The notes under the pieces are model-generated. The model worked only from the letters and a program-made list of their open reading frames with translations. It did no database searches and had not been told where the DNA came from. The position numbers and the translations under genes are program-made. A stretch of DNA of 64,000 nt from a virus. Positions 39,960 to 48,547 of the stretch are shown here, piece by piece. The DNA lies in the IMG/VR virus record IMGVR_UViG_3300029286_000020, positions 1 to 64,000 of that record; one strand, 5' to 3'. Position 1 is the stretch's first letter, and every line of letters starts with the position of its first letter.

Positions 39960-41624
39960 TCAGCCTTTGATACCAGCCAAAGCGCGAACTCGATCGAGGC
40001 TGATTCCAAGACCCTGCCAGTTTTGGCCTTCGGCCATGGTCCGGCGGGTCCGGGGAGCTTCGGTCTCTTCCGAGATTTCCGTCGGCGTGCGCTCGACGCC
40101 GCCGTTCATACGGCCACGGATGCGGGCGCGGACCGACTGGAGGTCGTCCTCGTCACGCTCAACTTCGCGCTCACTCTCCACGAGGGAGTCAACCGCTCGG
40201 CGAGAGGACGGACGGGTGCTCTCCACGAGGCCACGGAGCTTGGTCGCCTTCGGATGGCTGGCAAGACGCTCCTCCGCGTAGAGGCGTGTCTCCAGTTCCT
40301 TTGTCGAACGCTTGGCTTCGGCGAGGTCATCTTCCAGTTCCAAGCGAAGGGCCTTCTCTTCGGCCATCTTCTTTTCCATCGCAGCCAACTTGGACTCGAC
40401 AGCGTCGCGCTGTTTCCGCTCGACCTTCCGAGCCTCTGCGACTTCCTTGGCCTTGGCTTCCTGCTCGACCTTCTTTGCCTCGGTCTTGCGGCTCATCTCA
40501 TCCTTGACCTCGGTGACACGCTGCTTGAGCGCATCCGAACTCTCGAAGCTCTTGAGGTCGCCGACAAGGGTTCGGATGGAGTCGGCGTCGGGGTCGTTGG
40601 CAACCATCTTCTCAAGGTAGAAGCGGTAGCCGACTTCCTTGGCCATCTCAGCGAGAGCCGTGTTTTCCGACTCCAGATCCTTCAGCTTGAGGTCACGTTC
40701 CGCCAACTGCTTCTGCAGGTCGCGGATCTCGACGTCCTTGCCACGAACGACCTCAGCGGCGTCTTCGGGGAGGAGGTACGGACGGAGGACACCACGCAGA
40801 GCTTCCAGCACGGCTTTGGCCTTGCCGATCTCCGGGTCTTCCATCATTTCCTTCCGCAGTTCATCGCGAACTGCGGCACGGACGGTCGAGAGGTTGTCGA
40901 GGATTGCCTTCGCGAAGTCGTCGCGGACATTGCGCGAACCGGAACCCTGCTTGGCGCCCATCTCACCTTCGATGCGTCGAGCAAACTCCTGAGCCTTCGC
41001 CGCATCGCCTTCGAGGGGTGCCTTCTTGGCAACCATCTCAGCCTCGATGCGCCGAGCGAACTCAATCGCCTTCTCCTGTTCAGCATCAGCGTCGAACTCC
41101 ACACCCTCGAACAGGGAGCGGCTTTCGCCCATCACTGGGTAGGCGTCTTGGTCAGCCGGGTCTGCGACGAAGTCGAAGGTGACCAGCTTGTAGTCATCCT
41201 GCACGATGTCGTTCCCGCTCTCGTTGGTCTTGACGCTGCCGAAGCCACGGCTGGAAACGCCAACGGGGACGTTCGACTTGAGGAGCGCGAGAAGGTTCTT
41301 CCCTGCCTCGGTCGGCATGATCTCCGCCTCACCGATCACGAGCCCGTCCTTGACGGAGAGGTCCGTGATGATGTGCGAGACGCGGGACAGCTTGGTCTGG
41401 CCATCGCTGGGATGGTCGATCTCGCCCATGACCCTGCGTTCCTTGAGAGCCTTGCCGAGCCGCTTCAGCTCCTTCTCCCAAACACCCTTCGGGTAGACGC
41501 GCTTGTTCTCGGTGGCGATGCCGCATTTGGCAAACTCACCTCGAACTTTGACGCGGCCACCCTCGCCTCCCTCAGCAAGAGAGAGGCGCACAATGGAAAC
41601 GTCGCTCAGAAGTGGCTTGGTCAT
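39960..41624 (-). CDS. Prohead protease (gp21-like) fused to a coiled-coil scaffold
   Basis: 554 residues. Residues 1-160 match the T4 gp21 prohead protease: KRVYPKGVWEKELKRLGKAL, MGEIDHPSDG (His71) and PVGVSSRGFGSV (Ser124/125), the expected catalytic His and Ser. Residues ~170-520 are a long charged coiled coil (KKVEQEAKAKEVAEARKVER), as in the gp22 scaffold. T4 has separate gp21 and gp22; here protease and scaffold are one chain. It ends with DRVRALAGIKG, resembling the LAGI motif of small genes. The ATG overlaps a possible upstream small gene as TGATG. Confidence 0.9.
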   Translation of the reverse strand: MTKPLLSDVSIVRLSLAEGGEGGRVKVRGEFAKCGIATENKRVYPKGVWEKELKRLGKALKERRVMGEIDHPSDGQTKLSRVSHIITDLSVKDGLVIGEAEIMPTEAGKNLLALLKSNVPVGVSSRGFGSVKTNESGNDIVQDDYKLVTFDFVADPADQDAYPVMGESRSLFEGVEFDADAEQEKAIEFARRIEAEMVAKKAPLEGDAAKAQEFARRIEGEMGAKQGSGSRNVRDDFAKAILDNLSTVRAAVRDELRKEMMEDPEIGKAKAVLEALRGVLRPYLLPEDAAEVVRGKDVEIRDLQKQLAERDLKLKDLESENTALAEMAKEVGYRFYLEKMVANDPDADSIRTLVGDLKSFESSDALKQRVTEVKDEMSRKTEAKKVEQEAKAKEVAEARKVERKQRDAVESKLAAMEKKMAEEKALRLELEDDLAEAKRSTKELETRLYAEERLASHPKATKLRGLVESTRPSSRRAVDSLVESEREVERDEDDLQSVRARIRGRMNGGVERTPTEISEETEAPRTRRTMAEGQNWQGLGISLDRVRALAGIKG

Positions 41625-41818
41625 CAGTACCGTCTCCAGCGGAAGTTGCTTCGGAAAGGGGTCCGGGCCAGTTGGCCGGAGTCCTTCTTTTGCACCTTCC
41701 GTGCTTTGCGTCGAAAGGGGTTCAGGTCTCGTTTTTCAGCGCCGATCAGCTCACGTCTCCCGCTGGAGTACGAGGCACGACGATTCCGCCATGCCTCCTC
41801 CGTCGAGGACGAGTTCAG
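41624..41818 (-). CDS. Candidate 64-residue basic core protein with CTG start
   Basis: Between the core-like gene (stop 41815) and the protease gene (start 41624) one frame is open over the whole gap. It would start at CTG overlapping the upstream stop (CTGA) and ends in TGATG with the protease start. The product is Arg/Lys/Ser-rich with protein-like composition (AWRNRRASYSSGRRELIGAE, later FRSNFRWRRY). No ATG, GTG or TTG occurs before codon 42 (GTG), so the start is uncertain. Its place matches small core proteins between portal and protease in T4. Basic charge could bind DNA or the acidic core. Confidence 0.5.
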   Translation of the reverse strand: MNSSSTEEAWRNRRASYSSGRRELIGAEKRDLNPFRRKARKVQKKDSGQLARTPFRSNFRWRRY

Positions 41819-42492
41819 TCGTTTCCCGAGGTCTCTTCGACCTCTTCTTCGTCTTCGTCTTCGTTGTTGTCCTCGTAGAGGTCAACGGCGTCGAGGATGG
41901 TCTCCATCCCCTCGGCAAAGGCAGCGGCGACGTCCTCAGCGGACTCTTCGAGCTTGCCTTCGCTCATCGCGGTGGCGATGTCGGCGAATGACTCAGCAAT
42001 CTCGCTGAGTTCACCAACAAGGCTGGCGAACATGCGCTCGTCGCTGGCCTCGTACTCGTCGGCCTTCACCCACTCGGTGAAGATGCCAGCCAGCTTATCG
42101 GCGATGATGGCTGCGTTGGCGAACGACTTGAGGGTCTCGTTGGCGTCGACAGCCTCTTGGCGCGTGCCCTTCTGGATCGCCTTGGCCGTGACCTTCGCCA
42201 TGCGGCGCTGGCCCTTGGCGGACCGACGCATCTTGGCCTGCTTGCGAGCGGACTTCTTGCCGCTCGCCGAACGGCGCTGCTTCTTCGCGGCGAGGCGGTC
42301 AGCCATCGACGTCTTCTGCTGCTTGACCTTCTTGCCACCGCGCAGAGCGAACTTGATGCGGCCCGCCTCGTCGAGCACCTCTTCCTCTTCCTCCTTCGGA
42401 GCAACCGGAGCGGGGGTCGGAGCGGACTCACGGATGAGTCCGATCTTGCGGAAGTCTTCTTCAAGGGTGGTGACAACGATCTGGTTTCGCAT
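41815..42492 (-). CDS. Prohead core-like protein with basic middle and acidic tail
   Basis: 225 residues. After an acidic segment (PKEEEEEVLDEAGR) comes a very basic region (residues ~50-110: AAKKQRRSASGKKSARKQAK, MRRSAKGQRRMAKV), then helices and a C-terminal Asp/Glu tract (YEDNNEDEDEEEVEETSGND). Such charge blocks are typical of internal prohead core proteins like T4 gp67/gp68, which lie at this place in the T4 order portal-core-protease. Assigned from composition and synteny only. GGAG lies eight bases before the ATG. Confidence 0.75.
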   Translation of the reverse strand: MRNQIVVTTLEEDFRKIGLIRESAPTPAPVAPKEEEEEVLDEAGRIKFALRGGKKVKQQKTSMADRLAAKKQRRSASGKKSARKQAKMRRSAKGQRRMAKVTAKAIQKGTRQEAVDANETLKSFANAAIIADKLAGIFTEWVKADEYEASDERMFASLVGELSEIAESFADIATAMSEGKLEESAEDVAAAFAEGMETILDAVDLYEDNNEDEDEEEVEETSGND

Positions 42493-42512
42493 CGGAACTT
42501 CTCCTCAAGGCG

Positions 42513-43433
42513 TCAAGTGAGACGCGCAACTGTTTTCGCCACGAAGGCACCGGCAACCTCGAATGAGGTTACTTCGGAAGCGACAGAATCGAACACCTTG
42601 GCGATCCGGTCAACAGAACCGAACTCAGCCACAGCCTCAACCACGAACTCTCGCACTTGAGTCACATCGGAAAGAAGGTCCGACGCGAACGCCTCCAGAG
42701 AGGTGATCGCCTCTTCCCCGCCTTCCTGAATCGCCTGCTCTCGGACGAGGCGGATGGCGTGCAGCGCCGATGTTGTGCTCGCTTCGACCGCCGACAGGCG
42801 GGAAAGGAGGTGCGCAACATCGTCTTGGACGAGCGCTTTGAAGGTGTCCATCTCAGCTTGTGCTGTGGACCCGTCGTAGAGTCGCCCGAACTTCGGCGCC
42901 ATAGGCGCTGGAAGTTTGTCCTCACCGAGGAACTTCTGAACCTTGTCAGCACGTTCGCTCAAGGTGGTCTTCCACAGAAGACCTTCACGGCTCTCTGCAA
43001 AGGACTTCAGGATGTCCTCGTCCGTCACAGACGAAGCTTGATCGACCAACGGAGCGAGCGCCACGATTTTTTCGTTGGCTTGGTCGACGAGCCCGCGCAA
43101 GAACAGGTCGGCTGCAGCGCGCGCTTCCTGTCGGATGAACCGATGCAGGTTCTTCTCAGTCACGACCGTGAGGTCAACGTCACTCGTCCCGGTGAAGTAG
43201 ACCTCACCAGACTCGCTCAAAGCGTACTTGACCCGGACCAACTCAGCTTCGCCGACGAGGGCAACGATGAAGCTTGGGAAAACTCCAAGCAGCTGGGCCG
43301 ACTGTCCTGCAAAGAGCTTGGAAGCTTCAGTGCGGAGGGCTGAAGTGACCCGAGCAGTCGTGTCCTGAAAAGAACCTGCCAAAAGTTGGGCAAGTTCAAT
43401 CGAAGGAACAAAAGGAAGGACGCTGCGGGTCAT
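42513..43433 (-). CDS. Putative head assembly protein between portal and core genes
   Basis: 306 residues, mostly helical with several hydrophobic stretches (FPSFIVALVGEAELVRVKYA) and a beta segment (GEVYFTGTSDVDLTVVTEKN). The C-terminal half is a long series of helices (HLLSRLSAVEASTTSALHAI). No family recognised. Because it lies between portal and core/protease genes it may be an inner head or core protein. The ATG has only a weak GAGG upstream, after a 95-base spacer that holds a hairpin at 43499-43516 and no gene. Confidence 0.68.
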   Translation of the reverse strand: MTRSVLPFVPSIELAQLLAGSFQDTTARVTSALRTEASKLFAGQSAQLLGVFPSFIVALVGEAELVRVKYALSESGEVYFTGTSDVDLTVVTEKNLHRFIRQEARAAADLFLRGLVDQANEKIVALAPLVDQASSVTDEDILKSFAESREGLLWKTTLSERADKVQKFLGEDKLPAPMAPKFGRLYDGSTAQAEMDTFKALVQDDVAHLLSRLSAVEASTTSALHAIRLVREQAIQEGGEEAITSLEAFASDLLSDVTQVREFVVEAVAEFGSVDRIAKVFDSVASEVTSFEVAGAFVAKTVARLT

Positions 43434-43498
43434 TTGGGCCTCACGCTATCGGGGGACGGAAGGGGCGTCAAGGAACCGCGCGCTTCCGAAAGGAGTTT

Positions 43499-43516
43499 CA
43501 GGGCGGTTTTGCCCTG
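43499..43516 (-). terminator. Weak hairpin after the portal gene
   Basis: CAGGGC-AAAACC-GCCCTG forms a 6-bp stem 12 bases after the portal stop on the transcribed strand. Only AAACTCCTTTC follows, so termination would be partial at best; a processing site is equally likely. Confidence 0.35.
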
Positions 43517-43528
43517 CGAGCGGAAACC

Positions 43529-45325
43529 TCAGCGCGCGCCTCGGGCGTTGAGATCTCGGAGCAGACCGCCAATTTCACGCAAGCGCAACTCCAAGCCTCG
43601 ATCGGACTTCAGGATGGTGTCGAGCTTGGCGTCCATGCGTTTTGTGTCCTTCGGGTTGTAGCCCTCGGTCAACTCTCGGTCGGAGAAGCCGCTGTGCGTT
43701 GGGATCCCGCGACGACGGGCTGCGTCACGCGAGCTTGAGAGAGCCTTCACCACCCGGTTCGGCTGGCGAGCCTCTGCTGGGGGACCATACGGGCCCTCTT
43801 CGGGGGGCGCTTCGCCCGGAGGAGCTTCCATCGGTGGAGGCGGGGGCATGATGATGTTCTGTGCAGCGGCTTGATTTTCAGCGTCCTCGGCAGACTCCCC
43901 ACTGCGCTGCTTCTTGATGGTGACGATCTCGTCTTCAGACAAACCGAAGACGTTCGAGAGAATCCACTGCAGCGAGACGAAGTCCCGCATGCGTGCCGCG
44001 AGGTCCGCTTTGGCCGTGCGAACTTCCATCTGAGCCAGCTCGAAAATGGCCGACGGCACCGTCATGTTGATGTCGTAGTCGACAGCGTAGGGGTCGAGGC
44101 CCAGCGCTGACAGATGGACGCGGGCGACCTTCCGGAGCCCGTTCTTCAGCTCCCGCTGGATGCGGAGGACGGTACGAGCAAAGCGGACATCCTCGCTGGA
44201 CAGAACCGCCCGGGCCACACCGGATTCCTGCCCAAGGTACGCCTTCGGCACCTTGATGGCTGAAAACAGCTTGTCGCGGAAGTATTCGATGTCGTCCATC
44301 GCCTGCCACTGCGGGGCACCGAGAGTCTCGATGCGAGTGGAGTCCACGCCCTTCCGGGTAGGAACGAAGAAGTCCTCGTCCTGCGACAGCGCGTCGAACT
44401 TCAGGTTCAGTTTTCCAGTGCCCGGGTCAACAAACCGCTTCTTCCGGAAGTTCTGGCGGACACGATTCACGAAGGCGAGGGCTTCCTGCGGGGGCAGATC
44501 GCCGACATCGACGTAGAACGCAAAGCGCTCCGGGGCCCGCTGGAGGCGGTACACGAGGGCTGCGTCCTCCAGCAGCATGAGCCGCTTCCAGATCCAACGA
44601 GCAGCCTCCAAGGCGCTGTGGCCGTAGACCGAACGGCGCTCCTTCCCGCGCAAGCGAAAGTGGACCACCTCCCAGCTCTCAAACGCCGCCACCGGCTGAT
44701 TCATCGGGTCCGAGCTTGTTGCCAAGTCGAACTTCGCAGACAGGGTTCGCTGGAAGTCGTTGTTGGTGAAGTCGAAGCGCCCCTTGAAGTCCTGCATGAA
44801 GCCGATCAGGTCACCCTTCGGGGTTTCAAGGCGGCGGACCGTCGGAGGAGGCAGATAGTTGATGCCTCTGACGCCGTCAGCGTTGACCAGAAGCTCCTCG
44901 TAGTCGTTCCCGTACTTGCACAAGGTTCGTGCAATTTCCCAGATCTCTTCGTCCATGCGAAGCGTTCGATTGAACAAGTCATCGAGGTTGCTTTGCAGAG
45001 TCTTGTCTGGAGAGGTGATCCAGATGGTTCGGTGGAGAACGGAGTCTGGCTGAGTCGCGTCGTCCGCGAGGATGTCGAGGGCAGTGGCGATCTCCCCGTA
45101 GTCGTCCATCTCCTCGTAGTCAGCGAACCGGAGGAGGAGGTCCGTGTCAAGGCGCAGGTAGTCCGTGAGGGCGTCGTAACCCACACCCGACATCAGGTCG
45201 ATGGCTGTGGCGTCGCCACCGCCCAATTCGCCCGTCGCACCCTTGGCAAGCTGGATGTTCGCTTGGTCCTTGTCGCGGCTGAACGCAGCTGAAATTCGCT
45301 TGGCGACGTCGTCCGCGAATCCCAT
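43529..45325 (-). CDS. Portal protein, T4 gp20-like
   Basis: 598 residues, TGATG overlap with the upstream gene. The blocks DYEEMDDYGEIATALDILAD, WEIARTLCKYGNDYEELLVN, VVHFRLRGKERRSVYGHSAL and RALYVDVG-like FAFYVDVGDLPPQEALAFVN followed by FVPTRKGVDSTRIETLGAPQ are the conserved gp20-type portal sequence. The C-terminal ~110 residues are a Pro/Ala-rich linker and charged helices not needed for the core fold. A dispersed palindrome lies in this linker, encoding GPYGP. The portal forms the dodecameric DNA entry ring. Confidence 0.95.
   Translation of the reverse strand: MGFADDVAKRISAAFSRDKDQANIQLAKGATGELGGGDATAIDLMSGVGYDALTDYLRLDTDLLLRFADYEEMDDYGEIATALDILADDATQPDSVLHRTIWITSPDKTLQSNLDDLFNRTLRMDEEIWEIARTLCKYGNDYEELLVNADGVRGINYLPPPTVRRLETPKGDLIGFMQDFKGRFDFTNNDFQRTLSAKFDLATSSDPMNQPVAAFESWEVVHFRLRGKERRSVYGHSALEAARWIWKRLMLLEDAALVYRLQRAPERFAFYVDVGDLPPQEALAFVNRVRQNFRKKRFVDPGTGKLNLKFDALSQDEDFFVPTRKGVDSTRIETLGAPQWQAMDDIEYFRDKLFSAIKVPKAYLGQESGVARAVLSSEDVRFARTVLRIQRELKNGLRKVARVHLSALGLDPYAVDYDINMTVPSAIFELAQMEVRTAKADLAARMRDFVSLQWILSNVFGLSEDEIVTIKKQRSGESAEDAENQAAAQNIIMPPPPPMEAPPGEAPPEEGPYGPPAEARQPNRVVKALSSSRDAARRRGIPTHSGFSDRELTEGYNPKDTKRMDAKLDTILKSDRGLELRLREIGGLLRDLNARGAR
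43783..43796. repeat. Dispersed palindrome GGACCATACGGGCC inside portal gene
   Basis: Family member in the linker-coding part of the portal gene, read as GPYGP. The linker context means it could be kept without harm to protein function. Confidence 0.7.
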
Positions 45326-45675
45326 CAGCCTCTCCCTTTGAGTGTGGCTGCGAACGCACCTGCGAACTCAGCAGGGTTCTCCGCCAACGCTTTCGATACC
45401 TGCTTCGCAACCGAGTCCGCAAGGGAACTCATACGCCAGAAGTCGGCGGGACGCATTCCCTGTTGCTCAAGCATCTCGCAGAACCGCTCTGCAACAACCA
45501 CAGCGACGTCGGTCAGCACGACAGATGGCGGAAAGTCCTCGGCCAGCTTCACAGCAGTCTCGCGCTGCTCCTTGGTTGCGCGCAGGAGGATAAGACCCTC
45601 ATCACCTGCAGGGACCCACTCTTTGACAAGAAGAGTGTCCAATTCACGCCGCAGCTGGTCGACCTTGGTGCTCAT
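45325..45675 (-). CDS. Small helical protein between terminase and portal (116 aa)
   Basis: ATGA overlap with the terminase gene at 45675-45672 sets the start; TGATG overlap with the portal gene ends it. It is predicted all-helical (KVDQLRRELDTLLVKEWVPA, LTDVAVVVAERFCEMLEQQG) and ends in a basic tail. Tight coupling on both sides suggests a role in packaging or portal assembly. No family recognised. Confidence 0.7.
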   Translation of the reverse strand: MSTKVDQLRRELDTLLVKEWVPAGDEGLILLRATKEQRETAVKLAEDFPPSVVLTDVAVVVAERFCEMLEQQGMRPADFWRMSSLADSVAKQVSKALAENPAEFAGAFAATLKGRG

Positions 45676-47735
45676 CCGCGACCTCCTGTGCTGCTTCCTC
45701 GGAAGAAAGGCAACGGTTCCCAGCGTTCGGCGCCTGCGCCTGCATGTCCGCCTCCGACCTGTCCTTGGTACTGGTCCGTCATCCAAGAGTCTCCCCCTGT
45801 AGCGGATTGGCGAAGAATCGGAAGCGGGGTCGTGAGTTGCTGCTGCCCCAGCGTCCACAGCACACCGGCGAGGGCGTCCGCGCAGTCCTTGGAGCCTCGG
45901 ACCGGGTGATCGATCTTCCGACGCCGGTAGTCCCGCTGCAGCTGCCGAAGCTCGGTCTGGAGGGTGGCGTGCTCGTACATGAACACCCGGTCCTCGTAGA
46001 ACGCTGTTTTGAGGGCCTCGTAGGGTTCCGTGCTGGTGTCGACTGAGACGATTTTGGCGTTGAAGCCCTTCTGATTGAGCTGCTGCACCAAGTCCGTCGA
46101 CTGGTAGGAGTCCGTCGAGACAGACGTGATGGTGTAGCCGTGTTGTGCCAGCTCGTAGATGAGGCGCCGCACGTCGCCGAGGATGATTTCGTCTCCGGGC
46201 GGCGGAGTCACTCGAAGCATCAGGTCGACCACGAAGACGGGGGCCCGCTCCAGATGCTGCTCACCGTTCGGGCCCCGGCGGACCACATCTCGAAAACTAC
46301 CGATGTGCGCCATGCAGAGGCCCAGCGCGTCGTGTCGCAGCCCGATGTCGATGTGAACGTGGCGCATCGCGTTGGGGTTGATGATGGGTCTCATCATGTC
46401 CGTCTGGCCGCGCATCGAAGGGTCCGGCGTGAGCCGGACGGCCTTCTCCCATACGAATTGACCGCCCTTCGACGGGTCGTACTCCGGCTTTGAGAAGAAG
46501 TGCCGGTCGGCACCGTATGTCTTCTTGTCCTGCTCGACGGCATCCACCAACTTCTCACGTCTTTGTATAAATGGACTGACGCTTACAACGCTGCACCCAG
46601 CTATATCTTTTATACTGCCCTCAAGATCGCGCTCGAAGTCAAGTTTGAAGTCCTCGGGGACACCGATGATGAGCGTTCCATCTGGGAGTGACGGACGGAT
46701 GCGGTCCGCCTCGCCCGGATCGAGAATCTTTGATGGGATCGTCTCATTGCCGACGAGCACATGAAACTTGTCGACGGAGTAGTAGTCCTCGGGCTTGATC
46801 TCCCAGAGCGCGTAGTCGCGGACGAACAGGGTGGGGTCGTCGCGCGCTTCCTTCAGGCGGCGGCTGACGAAGTCTTCGTGGGTCGTCTTCGATGATGCAA
46901 TGAAGAGGATGCCCGGGAGCTTCCCTGCCTTCTCAAAACGAGACTTCATACGTCGCTTGAGCGAGGAGTAGATGAGGTCGGCGTGGTCGACGACGCCTGC
47001 TGCAGCAGAGTACTTCCCGCGCTTCGGCAAGAAGTTACCTTCGTCCATGAAGGCGCTGATGACGTTGAGACCGAGAGCCGAGGTGTCAGTCGTGGCGCGA
47101 GGAGCCACCCACACGTTGTGAGGGAACCGCAACTCCTTCTTCGTCGCAGAGAAGGGGAAGTTCTGCATGAAGTACGGCGACGCCGTGATCTTCGTCTTGA
47201 TGTTCTCGAACACGACCTTGGTCGCCAGTTCCTCATTCACCGAGAAGCAGGCGAGCGTGATGTTCGTGTCCTTGGCGAGGCCGAAAGTCTTGTGAGGGTC
47301 TTTGAGGCATGAGATTTCGTAGAGCACGCGCGCGATACCGATCGTGCAGACGAAGGTTTTTCCGATGCCGATTGCCCCGGTGATGATGCATTCGTTGTAG
47401 CCGCCTGAGAACAGGTCCACGAGGTCGTCGAGGAACTTCGGGTAGAGCGAGTCGCAGGTGTTCCCCAAGAAGTTCGGGTCTTTGATGAAGGTCCGCATGT
47501 CGACTGGCGGCGTCTTGTACTCAGCTGCCGACAGGGCGGCGAGCAGGTTCGGTTGAGCAGGCTGGAACTGCGTCGCTGCTGACCCGGTCGGGGTCGGGAG
47601 GTGGAAGTCCTGCAGGATAATGCGCAGGGCCTCGCGCTCCTCTGGGGTGAGCGTCGACATCTCCTTCTTCAGCGACTCGTCCAACTCCGAAGCTGTGCGG
47701 ACGCTGACAGTTCGGCCTTCACGGGTTACAAGCAT
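45672..47735 (-). CDS. Terminase large subunit
   Basis: 687 residues. ATPase: Walker A GAIGIGKT at residues 120-127 and Walker B FMDEGN around D231-E232. Nuclease: acidic residues in VHIDIGLRHD (D463), VSTDSYQS (D542) and SKDCADALAG (D617/D620), the RNase H-like pattern of large terminases. The motor cuts concatemers and pumps DNA through the portal encoded two genes downstream. A ~60-base AT-rich stretch (46557-46616) encodes residues 374-393, unlike the surrounding codon use. AGGA lies upstream of the ATG. Confidence 0.95.
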   Translation of the reverse strand: MLVTREGRTVSVRTASELDESLKKEMSTLTPEEREALRIILQDFHLPTPTGSAATQFQPAQPNLLAALSAAEYKTPPVDMRTFIKDPNFLGNTCDSLYPKFLDDLVDLFSGGYNECIITGAIGIGKTFVCTIGIARVLYEISCLKDPHKTFGLAKDTNITLACFSVNEELATKVVFENIKTKITASPYFMQNFPFSATKKELRFPHNVWVAPRATTDTSALGLNVISAFMDEGNFLPKRGKYSAAAGVVDHADLIYSSLKRRMKSRFEKAGKLPGILFIASSKTTHEDFVSRRLKEARDDPTLFVRDYALWEIKPEDYYSVDKFHVLVGNETIPSKILDPGEADRIRPSLPDGTLIIGVPEDFKLDFERDLEGSIKDIAGCSVVSVSPFIQRREKLVDAVEQDKKTYGADRHFFSKPEYDPSKGGQFVWEKAVRLTPDPSMRGQTDMMRPIINPNAMRHVHIDIGLRHDALGLCMAHIGSFRDVVRRGPNGEQHLERAPVFVVDLMLRVTPPPGDEIILGDVRRLIYELAQHGYTITSVSTDSYQSTDLVQQLNQKGFNAKIVSVDTSTEPYEALKTAFYEDRVFMYEHATLQTELRQLQRDYRRRKIDHPVRGSKDCADALAGVLWTLGQQQLTTPLPILRQSATGGDSWMTDQYQGQVGGGHAGAGAERWEPLPFFRGSSTGGRG

Positions 47736-47738
47736 CTT

Positions 47739-48497
47739 TCAGTCCTTCGACGTGTCGTTCATGTCGATGAGGTCACCGGAAGGATCATTGGACAGTTCGT
47801 CCATCTCCCCCGCGAATTCAGGGTTGCGATCGGACCGCTCCGCGATGGAAAGCAGCCGCTCGGCGATGGCGAGCACTTTGCGTCGAGACTCAGAACTGTC
47901 GAGCACCTTGACCACTCCGGGGTTGTCGGCGTAGCGGGTTGCGACGTCAGCCATGAGAGTCGCAGCGACACTCACAGTCCCAAGTTTTCGGTCGTTGATG
48001 CCGAGGTCCATCTTCAGTTGGGCCGCAGAGGCAAGGATCTCACGAGCGGTTCGGATTTCCTGTGTCATCGACGGCAGCAGCTTCTTGATGTTCTGCTCGG
48101 TCTTGAAGTCGATGGCGACCCGGTCCATCTGGATCTTGTAGAGACGGTGCATCTCCTCCAGTTCGTTGAGCCCGGCCTTCACCTCTGCAACCGACTTCTC
48201 AAACACGACGTTCAGAGGCCCCGCGCGCTGGGTCGCCGGGATGGACATCCGGTACTCCGTGAGGAGGTTGACCAGCGAAGCCGGGGTCATGTTGGTCATC
48301 TCGTTGCGTTCGTCCTGCACCCACGCAGCCACAATCCGTCCCGAAACACCCTCTTCCACCAGCTTCTTGTGCAGTTCCTTGAAGCACTTGAGGTTCCGCA
48401 ACGACGCGAAGTTCGTCGATCGGCTCACGGGGCGGATTCGACCGCCCTTCTTCGGCAGAGCGCTCTTCGGCGCCGCGTCCTTCTTGGGTTCGCTCAT
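47739..48497 (-). CDS. Terminase small subunit candidate
   Basis: 252 residues, starting 50 bases after the DNA polymerase gene and ending 3 bases before the large terminase gene. The N-terminus is basic and Lys/Pro-rich, and the rest is helical (KCFKELHKKLVEEGVSGRIV, LYKIQMDRVAIDFKTEQNIK). No HTH motif stands out, so the assignment as small terminase is mainly from position directly before terL. It could instead be another packaging accessory. It begins the head transcription unit. Confidence 0.6.
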   Translation of the reverse strand: MSEPKKDAAPKSALPKKGGRIRPVSRSTNFASLRNLKCFKELHKKLVEEGVSGRIVAAWVQDERNEMTNMTPASLVNLLTEYRMSIPATQRAGPLNVVFEKSVAEVKAGLNELEEMHRLYKIQMDRVAIDFKTEQNIKKLLPSMTQEIRTAREILASAAQLKMDLGINDRKLGTVSVAATLMADVATRYADNPGVVKVLDSSESRRKVLAIAERLLSIAERSDRNPEFAGEMDELSNDPSGDLIDMNDTSKD

Positions 48498-48547
48498 GCA
48501 AGTACCCTAACAGGATGGAAGGGCTGTCAACAACGGGGGAACTGGTT

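Noticed and set aside
40023-42008. Plus-strand open frame of 661 codons
   Set aside because: It mirrors the protease-scaffold gene with its recognisable catalytic motifs on the other strand; the plus-strand product has shadow composition and no ribosome site.
48504-48530. TTGACA with TAGGGT 15 bases later upstream of the small terminase candidate
   Set aside because: The -35-like hexamer is perfect but the -10 element is poor and the spacing too short; a promoter here is not supported enough to list.
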